A stretch of DNA of 64,000 nucleotides from contig NZ_JAAILI010000080.1 in NCBI RefSeq assembly GCF_012650175.1, positions 124,001-188,000 of the forward strand. Direction: 5' to 3'. The number at the start of each line of letters is the position of its first letter. The first letter of the stretch is position 1. The notes under the pieces are model-generated. The model saw only the letters and a program-made list of their open reading frames with translations. It searched no databases and was not told the origin of the DNA. Of the stretch, positions 58,128 to 64,000 are shown one piece after another. Origin of the DNA: Sphingomonas sp. S2M10. GTDB lineage: Bacteria > Pseudomonadota > Alphaproteobacteria > Sphingomonadales > Sphingomonadaceae. A program made the position numbers and the translations under genes.

Positions 58128-60152
58128 TCACCGGTTGAACTTCTCGCCCTTCTCCGCCTTTTCGCGGAGCAGCGGGGCGACTTCGAAGCCGTACTTTTCC
58201 AGGCCCTCGACGATCTTCTTCAGACCCTCGCTGTCGGCCCAGAACATCGGCCCGCCCCGGTACGGGGGCCAGCCATAGCCATAGACCCACACCACATCGA
58301 TATCGCTCGCCCGCTGGGCCATGCCCTCGGCGAGGATCAGCGCCCCCTCGTTGACCATGGTGTAGAGCGTACGGACGACGATCTCCTCCTCGGTGATCTC
58401 GTGGCTGGGCACGTTCAGCTTGCCGCGCCATTCCTCGATCAGCTCGGCGACGCGGGGGCTGTTCGAGGGCTGACGCTTCTCGTCATAATCGTAGAAGCCA
58501 GCGCCCTTCTTCTGGCCCCACCGGCCTTCGGCGGCGAGCGCGTCGCGGATATTCTCGATGCGGTTGGGATCGCGGTGCCAGCCGATGTCGACACCGGCGA
58601 GATCGGCCATCTGGAACGGCCCCATCGGCATGCCGAAGGCGACATGGACCTTGTCGATCTGTTCGGGCGTGGCGCCTTCGAGCAGCATCTTGGTGGCTTC
58701 CACCTGGCGCGGCATCAGCATGCGGTTGCCGATGAAGCCGTAGCAGACGCCCGCAATGACGGCGACCTTCTTGATCTTCTTGGACAGCGCCATCGCGGTC
58801 GCCAGCACATCGTCGGCGGTCTTGGCGCCGCGGACGATCTCGAGCAGCTTCATGACGTTGGCGGGCGAGAAGAAGTGCAGCCCCACCACGTCCTGCGGGC
58901 GGCTGGTGGCGGCGGCGATCTCGTCGATGTTGAGATAGCTGGTGTTGGAGGCGAGGATCGCGCCCGGCTTGGCGATGGTGTCCAGCCGCCCGAACACGTC
59001 CTTCTTCACGTCCATGCTCTCATAGACGGCCTCGATGATTAGGTCGCACTCGGCGAGATCGTCGAAGTTGAGCGTGGGCTTGAGCAGCCCCATCGCCTTC
59101 TCGACCTGCTCGGCGGTCATGCGGCCCTTGGCGGCGCTCGCCTCGTAATTCTTGCGCATCACGCCGGTGCCGCGATCGAGCGCGTCCTGCGCCATCTCGA
59201 CGATGGTGACCGGCACGCCCGCCGAGAGGAAGTTCATGCTGATCCCGCCACCCATCGTGCCGGCGCCGATCACGCCCACGCGGCGAATGTCGCGCAGCTG
59301 GATGTCGTCGGCGATGCCGTCGATCTTGGCGGCCTTGCGCTCGGCGAAGAAGATGTGGCGGAGCGCCGCCGACTGCTGGCCCATGATGAGCTTCATGAAG
59401 CCCATCCGCTCGGCCTGAACGCCCTCGGCATAGGGCTTGCCGGCGGTCTGCTCGATGATGTCGATGATCGTGTTCGGCGCGTCGAGCCCGCGGAAGCGCT
59501 TGGCGTTGGTGGCGCGGAACTTGGCGAAGGTCTCCGCATCGACGGTGACCGGGCGCTCGCTGGAGCGCGAGACCGGCTGGCCGATCACTTCGTTCGCGAA
59601 GGCGACGGCGTCGGCGAGCAGGCTGTCTTCACCGGCGAGGCGATCGACGAGGCCTGCGTCCTTGGCATGGGTCGCGGAGATCGGATCGCCCTTGGTCGCC
59701 ATTTCCAGCGCCACCTCGACGCCCGCGACGCGCGGCATGCGCTGGGTGCCGCCGGCACCGGGGAGGATGCCCAGCTTCACTTCGGGCAGGCCGAATTTCG
59801 CCGAGGGCACGGCGATGCGATAGTGCGACGCCAGCGCCACCTCGCAGCCGCCGCCGAGTGCGGTGCCGTGGACCGCGGCGATCACCGGCTTGTCGAGCGC
59901 CTCGATCTGGTCGACCAGCACCGGCAGCGACGGCTCGGCCATCGCCTTGCCGAATTCGGTGATGTCGGCACCCGCAAAGAAGGTCTTGCCGGCGCAGATG
60001 ATGACGACCGCCTGGATGCTGTCGTCACCCTTGGCTTCCTCGATGCCGGCCTGCAGCCCCTGCCGCACCGCCGCGCCGAGCGCGTTCACCGGCGGATTGT
60101 CGGAGGTCAGGATCAGGACATCGCCCTGACGGCTGGTGGTAATCACGGACAT
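58128..60152 (-). CDS. FadJ-type 3-hydroxyacyl-CoA dehydrogenase / enoyl-CoA hydratase
   Basis: A 674-residue bifunctional beta-oxidation enzyme. The N-terminal crotonase domain (about 1-200) has [36 protein letters not shown] and [20 protein letters not shown], with the two catalytic Glu. The NAD-binding domain begins [18 protein letters not shown] (about 300), and the dehydrogenase C-terminal domain follows ([40 protein letters not shown]). The ATG at 60152 has AAGGAG upstream. It is the first gene of the run fadJ-like, acd, acd, tesB. Confidence 0.93.
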   Translation of the reverse strand: MSVITTSRQGDVLILTSDNPPVNALGAAVRQGLQAGIEEAKGDDSIQAVVIICAGKTFFAGADITEFGKAMAEPSLPVLVDQIEALDKPVIAAVHGTALGGGCEVALASHYRIAVPSAKFGLPEVKLGILPGAGGTQRMPRVAGVEVALEMATKGDPISATHAKDAGLVDRLAGEDSLLADAVAFANEVIGQPVSRSSERPVTVDAETFAKFRATNAKRFRGLDAPNTIIDIIEQTAGKPYAEGVQAERMGFMKLIMGQQSAALRHIFFAERKAAKIDGIADDIQLRDIRRVGVIGAGTMGGGISMNFLSAGVPVTIVEMAQDALDRGTGVMRKNYEASAAKGRMTAEQVEKAMGLLKPTLNFDDLAECDLIIEAVYESMDVKKDVFGRLDTIAKPGAILASNTSYLNIDEIAAATSRPQDVVGLHFFSPANVMKLLEIVRGAKTADDVLATAMALSKKIKKVAVIAGVCYGFIGNRMLMPRQVEATKMLLEGATPEQIDKVHVAFGMPMGPFQMADLAGVDIGWHRDPNRIENIRDALAAEGRWGQKKGAGFYDYDEKRQPSNSPRVAELIEEWRGKLNVPSHEITEEEIVVRTLYTMVNEGALILAEGMAQRASDIDVVWVYGYGWPPYRGGPMFWADSEGLKKIVEGLEKYGFEVAPLLREKAEKGEKFNR

Positions 60153-60244
60153 GCGTTCGAACTCCTTGGTTCGGATTGCCGGCCTTGGGCCGGGAGGGGA
60201 ATGAAGGGCAGGGGGTGCGGTGCAGGAAGGACGTCGCCAACAGC

Positions 60245-60341
60245 CGTCATCCCCGCGAAGGCGGGGATCCATTGGCGCTGATGCGTCGGTTCTTTCCCCC
60301 AGCGCACAGGCGAATGGATCCCCGCCTGCGCGGGGATGACG
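60245..60341. repeat. Inverted pair of REP-like elements
   Basis: CGTCATCCCCGCGAAGGCGG (60245-60264, continuing GGATCCATT) and its inverted copy ending CGCGGGGATGACG (60341) face each other across about 39 bp. Each half has its own CCCCGC/GCGGGG stem, and the two together form one long inverted repeat. The sequence type (GTCATCCCCGCG, GCGGGGATCCA) is a common REP-like palindrome in alphaproteobacteria. Confidence 0.85.
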
Positions 60342-60369
60342 ATGGGAAGGGAGGAGCGCGCTTCCACCA

Positions 60370-61605
60370 TCACCGCGTCAGCGCCGAATAGATCAGCGTC
60401 TTCAGCTCGCGCCGGATCGGGTAGAGCATCGACGGGGAGAATTGCGTCATGAACACCATCGAGATCCGCTCGACGGGATCGACGAAGAAGGCGGTGGAGA
60501 ACATGCCGCCCCAGTAAAATTCGCCCGGCGAGCCCGGGATCATCGTCCTGGCGACATCGAGGTTGATCGCGAAGCCCAGGCCGAAGCCGACGCCGGCATT
60601 GGTCGTCTCGTTGAACAGCCCGCGCGACAGGCTGGCAAGGTCGCGCCCGCCGGGCAAATGGTTGATCGTCATCAGCTGCACGGTCTTGGGCGAGACCAGC
60701 CGCACCCCGTCCAGCGCGCCGTGGTTGAGCATCAGCGTGTTGAAGCGGTGATAGTCGAGCGCGGTCGAGACCAGCCCGCCCCCGCCCGAGAGCAGCCGGG
60801 GCAAGCGCGACCAGGCCGAGGCCGCGCCGCGATCGTAGAGCACCCGGCCTTCGCCTTCCGTCATCGTCCAGCAATCGGCGAGGCGATGCACCTTGTCGGC
60901 CGGCACCTGGAAGAAGGTGTCGTGCATGCCCAGCGGCGCGAAGATCCGTTCTGCGAAGAAGCGGTCGAGGCTCAGCCCCGAAAGCCGCTCGACCACCGCG
61001 CCCAGCACGTCGGTGGCGACCGAATAGGTCCAGGCCTCTCCCGGCGAGAACTCCAGTGGCAGCGTGCCCAGCGTCGCGACGAACTGGTCGAGCGTCAGGT
61101 TGCCGTGCCAGTTCTCGATCCGCCCGGCGCGATAGGCGGCGTCGACCGGGGTGCGCTCCTGGAAGCCATAGGTGAGGCCGGCGGTGTGCCGCAGCAGGTC
61201 GACCATCCGCATCGGCTGTGCGGTGGGGGTGGTGACGAAGGGCTCCCCATCGCCCCCGCCGACATGGACGCCGACGCCCTTCAGCTCGGGCAGTACATGG
61301 TGGACCGGCGTGTCGAGCGCGACCAGCCCTTCCTCCAGCAGCATCATGAAGGCGAGGCTGGTGATCGGCTTGGTCATCGAGGCGATGCGGAACAGCGTCG
61401 AGTCGTCGACCGCCGCACCGCCCTCGCGCGCAGCACCCTGGTGCGAGAAATGGACGATCCGTCCGTCGCGGGCGATCAGCAGCTGCGCATGTGGCAGCTT
61501 GCCGGAATCAAGATAACGCGCCTTCACGAATGCATCGATCCGCGCCAGCCGGGCGGCATCGAATCCATGGGCGATCGGGTCGTCGACTTCCATCGCTTGC
61601 GGCAT
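60370..61605 (-). CDS. Serine hydrolase of the beta-lactamase family (class C-like esterase)
   Basis: A 411-residue protein of the beta-lactamase/transpeptidase-like family. The SxxK motif is [16 protein letters not shown], a Tyr-centred second motif is [16 protein letters not shown], and [12 protein letters not shown] is typical of EstB-like esterases. No signal peptide is visible, which favours a cytosolic esterase over an antibiotic-resistance enzyme. The ATG at 61605 is chosen from family length; another ATG lies at 61593. It is divergent from the acyl-CoA ligase, whose substrate chemistry (fatty or aromatic acyl esters) may be related. Confidence 0.85.
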   Translation of the reverse strand: MPQAMEVDDPIAHGFDAARLARIDAFVKARYLDSGKLPHAQLLIARDGRIVHFSHQGAAREGGAAVDDSTLFRIASMTKPITSLAFMMLLEEGLVALDTPVHHVLPELKGVGVHVGGGDGEPFVTTPTAQPMRMVDLLRHTAGLTYGFQERTPVDAAYRAGRIENWHGNLTLDQFVATLGTLPLEFSPGEAWTYSVATDVLGAVVERLSGLSLDRFFAERIFAPLGMHDTFFQVPADKVHRLADCWTMTEGEGRVLYDRGAASAWSRLPRLLSGGGGLVSTALDYHRFNTLMLNHGALDGVRLVSPKTVQLMTINHLPGGRDLASLSRGLFNETTNAGVGFGLGFAINLDVARTMIPGSPGEFYWGGMFSTAFFVDPVERISMVFMTQFSPSMLYPIRRELKTLIYSALTR

Positions 61606-61738
61606 ACCTCTCGTTCGAAACGCGTGCAATGCACCTTCTGGCGGATGCCTGCTTTCTATTGCCTTGAGCGCGCGGCAAATCAACACTAACGTGGCAAAAC
61701 GGTTGGCCAACGAGCCAAACCCGAAGTTCAGAAAGTCG

Positions 61739-63502
61739 ATGGAGAGCGCTGCCTTGACCCTTGAACCGATCGTGCCCTTGCCCCCCGACTGGCCCAAAGC
61801 CCCGCTGGCGGCCGTGGATGCGATGCTCACCGCGCCCGGCGCCAAGTTCGAAATGGACACGGTGGAGATTCGCGGCGTCCCCACCCGTGTGTGGAAGAAC
61901 GCGCCGCCCACCGCAGCGATCCTCGCCCGGCTGGCCCGGCTGTGGGGGGATCGGCCGTTCACCATCTACCAGGACGAGCGGGTCAGCTACGAGGCCAATT
62001 ATCGCGCGACTTGCCATCTGGCCTCCTGGATGCAGTCCAAGGGCGTGGGGAAGGGCGATCGGGTGGCGCTGGCGATGCGCAACCTGCCCGAATGGCCGAC
62101 GATCTTCTTCGCCGCGGTCAGCATCGGCGCGATCCTGGTGCCGCTCAACGCCTGGTGGACCGGCGCCGAGCTCGAATATGGCATGAAGGACTCGGGCGCC
62201 AAGCTGCTGTTCGTCGATGGCGAGCGGCACGAGCGGCTGAAGGATTGCTATGCGGCGCTCCCCGATCTCGAGCAGGTGGTGGTCAGCCGGGCCCGCGCCC
62301 CGCTGGAGGGGGACGCGGTTGCGCTCGAATCGATCCTCGGCCCGTGCAACCGCTGGGCCGAACTGGCCGACATCGCCTTCCCGGAGGTGGCGATCGCGCC
62401 CGACGATGATGTCACGCTTTTCTACACCAGCGGCACCACCGGCAATCCCAAGGGCGCGGTGGGCACGCACCGCAACCTGATGACCAACATCCTCACCGCC
62501 GGCTATTCGGTCGCGCGGTCGATGCTGCGCCGGGGCGAGGTGCCGCCCGCGGTGCCTGCCTACAAGGTGGGTCTGCTGGTGATCCCGCTGTTCCATGTGA
62601 CGGCGTGCAGCGCCGGGCTGATGGCGCTGATCGCGGCGGGTGGCACGGTGGTGTTCATGCGCCGCTGGGAGCCGATCGAGGCGATGGAGATCATCCAGCG
62701 CGAGAAGGTCAACCAGACCGGCGGCGTGCCGACGATCGCCTGGCAGCTGCTCGAACATCCCGAGCGCCACAAGTACGACCTCTCCAGCCTGGAGAGCATC
62801 TCTTACGGCGGCGCACCCTCGGCGCCCGAGCTGGTCAAGCGCATCCATGCCGAATTCGGCGCGCTGCCCGGCAATGGCTGGGGCATGACCGAGACGATGG
62901 CGACCGTAACCCACCATCTCGGCGAGGAATATCTCGCCCGGCCGACCAGCGCGGGCCCGCCCGTGCCGGTCGCCGAGCTCAAGATCATGGACATGGACGG
63001 CACGCGCGAACTGCCGGTCGGCGAGGTTGGCGAGCTCTGGGCCAAGGGGCCGATGATCGTGAAGGGCTATTGGAACAAGCCCGACGCCACGGCGGAGACC
63101 TTCCGCGACGGCTGGGTGCGCACCGGCGACCTCGCCCGGCTGGACGAGGAGGGGTTCCTCTACATCGTCGACCGCGCCAAGGACATCATCATCCGCGGCG
63201 GCGAGAATATCTACTCGTCGGAAGTGGAGGACGTGCTCTACGCGCATCCGGCGGTGACCGACGCGGCGCTGATCGGGATCCCGCACCGGACGCTGGGCGA
63301 AGAGCCGGTGGCGGTGGTGCATCTCGCCCCGGGGGCAATGGCGACGGAGGCGGAGCTACAGGAATTCGTCCGCGCCCGCATCGCCGCGTTCAAGGTGCCG
63401 GTGGCGATCCGCTTCTCCGCCGAGACGCTGCCCCGGAACGCCAACGGCAAGATCCTGAAGAAGGACCTCAAGGCGCTGTTCCTCGCCGACAAGGCGGCGT
63501 AG
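61739..63502 (+). CDS. AMP-dependent acyl-CoA ligase (long-chain or aromatic acid type)
   Basis: A 587-residue ligase of the ANL superfamily that activates a carboxylic acid with ATP and CoA. The motifs are intact: LFYTSGTTGNPKGAVGTHRN (P-loop), SYGGAPSAPELV, NGWGMTETMATV, TGDLARLDEEGFLYIVDRAK with DIIIRGGENIYSSEVEDVL, and the catalytic Lys in NANGKILKKDLKAL. The N-terminus includes a 70-residue extension before the main domain. The ATG at 61739 is taken as the start; TTG at 61754 is also plausible. It stands opposite the serine hydrolase and near beta-oxidation genes, so it probably feeds that pathway. Confidence 0.9.
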   Translation: MESAALTLEPIVPLPPDWPKAPLAAVDAMLTAPGAKFEMDTVEIRGVPTRVWKNAPPTAAILARLARLWGDRPFTIYQDERVSYEANYRATCHLASWMQSKGVGKGDRVALAMRNLPEWPTIFFAAVSIGAILVPLNAWWTGAELEYGMKDSGAKLLFVDGERHERLKDCYAALPDLEQVVVSRARAPLEGDAVALESILGPCNRWAELADIAFPEVAIAPDDDVTLFYTSGTTGNPKGAVGTHRNLMTNILTAGYSVARSMLRRGEVPPAVPAYKVGLLVIPLFHVTACSAGLMALIAAGGTVVFMRRWEPIEAMEIIQREKVNQTGGVPTIAWQLLEHPERHKYDLSSLESISYGGAPSAPELVKRIHAEFGALPGNGWGMTETMATVTHHLGEEYLARPTSAGPPVPVAELKIMDMDGTRELPVGEVGELWAKGPMIVKGYWNKPDATAETFRDGWVRTGDLARLDEEGFLYIVDRAKDIIIRGGENIYSSEVEDVLYAHPAVTDAALIGIPHRTLGEEPVAVVHLAPGAMATEAELQEFVRARIAAFKVPVAIRFSAETLPRNANGKILKKDLKALFLADKAA

Positions 63503-63585
63503 AGCGCCGCGCCTTCTCCCGCTTCTTCTCTTCCTTCCGCCCGCGGGAGGGAGCAGGGGCGGCGGGAGGAGGCGCGCCTTGTGCC

Positions 63586-64000
63586 TCAAGCCAAATGTAT
63601 CGCGGTTCCCGTTGCCGCCGCGGCCGCCGCAATCTCCTCTGGCGGCGCCTGGTCGGTCACCAGATCATGCACATCGGCGAAATCGGCGACATGGACGAAG
63701 CCCGACTTGTCGAACTTGGTCGAATCGCACAGCACCGCAACCCGTCGCGCTCGCGGGAGCAGACTGCGCTTGAACGCCGCTTCACCGGCGTCGAAATCGA
63801 GGAAGCCGCGGATCGGATCGACCGCGCCCATCGATAGCACCGTGAGATCGGGTGCGAACTGCCGGCAATAGTCGATTGCCTCGCTGCCGAACGCCGCGTG
63901 ATAATCGGGATCGACCGCGCCGCCTGCGACATGGAGGCGCTGGCCCGCATGGCCCAGTACCTGTGCCGCGATCTCCATGCTGTTGGTGATCACCGTCAGG
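63586..64000 (-). CDS. DeoR-family transcriptional regulator, C-terminal part
   Basis: The last 138 or so residues of a DeoR-type sugar-pathway repressor; the N-terminal helix-turn-helix lies beyond the right edge. Visible are LTVITNSMEIAAQVLG, LHVAGGAVDPDYHAAFGSEA, DLTVLSMGAVDPIRGFLDFD (core of the phosphosugar-binding DeoRC domain) and RRVAVLCDSTKFDKSGFVHV (the conserved DxSKF-like motif, here DSTKF). The effector would be a phosphorylated sugar; the operon lies outside the window. Confidence 0.85.
   Translation of the reverse strand, partial: LTVITNSMEIAAQVLGHAGQRLHVAGGAVDPDYHAAFGSEAIDYCRQFAPDLTVLSMGAVDPIRGFLDFDAGEAAFKRSLLPRARRVAVLCDSTKFDKSGFVHVADFADVHDLVTDQAPPEEIAAAAAATGTAIHLA

Overview
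The window is a high-GC alphaproteobacterial chromosome segment, almost certainly from a sphingomonad (Sphingomonas or a close relative). The evidence is a serine palmitoyltransferase with its own acyl carrier protein, many TonB-dependent receptors, a PEP-CTERM secreted protease, small secreted proteins with a CKTRxEWI motif, and the ErpA/Xth, LptF/LptG, Obg/ProB and MreBCD/PBP2/RodA neighbourhoods. Most genes are tightly packed, and many overlap by one to four bases.

Region by region. (1) 0-10 kb: glnE, a Bcp peroxiredoxin, a DUF455 protein, an M23 peptidase, erpA, xth, two related small secreted proteins behind a sigma-54-like promoter, a GNAT-like protein and a fatty-acid desaturase. (2) 10-17 kb: a polysaccharide deacetylase, the LPS exporter permeases lptF-lptG, obgE, a SUFU-like protein and proB. 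(3) 16.5-20.6 kb: a sphingolipid cluster made of a CerR-like reductase, an FkbH-like HAD-IIIC protein, an ACP and serine palmitoyltransferase (spt). A CHASE3 hybrid histidine kinase and a lone flagellin follow. (4) 23.7-26.6 kb: TetR, GNAT, rplU-rpmA, hspQ and tRNA-Ser(CGA). (5) 26.6-45.7 kb: an accessory block dominated by metal uptake. It holds a TonB receptor with an S9 peptidase, a ZnuD-like receptor, a CobW-DUF1826-CobW operon, a phosphoesterase, another TonB receptor, a truncated siderophore receptor, DUF3526 ABC permeases (one broken) and a PEP-CTERM trypsin. The block contains several gene remnants: an M23 C-terminus, a Fur/Zur-type C-terminus, a PLP-enzyme C-terminus and a deletion scar. 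(6) 46-52 kb: two identical tRNA-Lys(CTT) genes, then the cell-shape operon mreB-mreC-mreD-mrdA-rodA. (7) 52-64 kb: mutL, a CAP-domain protein, a fatty-acid degradation operon (tesB, two acyl-CoA dehydrogenases, a FadJ-type enzyme), a serine hydrolase, an acyl-CoA ligase and the end of a DeoR-type regulator. Palindromic intergenic repeats are scattered here, and one lies in frame inside mutL.

Three observations stand out. The 11-mer TGATACAACAT occurs 23-38 bp upstream of the start codon of three separate metal-related transcription units, which defines a candidate zinc regulon. A three-domain FkbH-like protein sits between cerR and acp-spt and has no assigned role in sphingolipid synthesis. 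A single deletion appears to have fused the remains of a siderophore receptor and an ABC permease.
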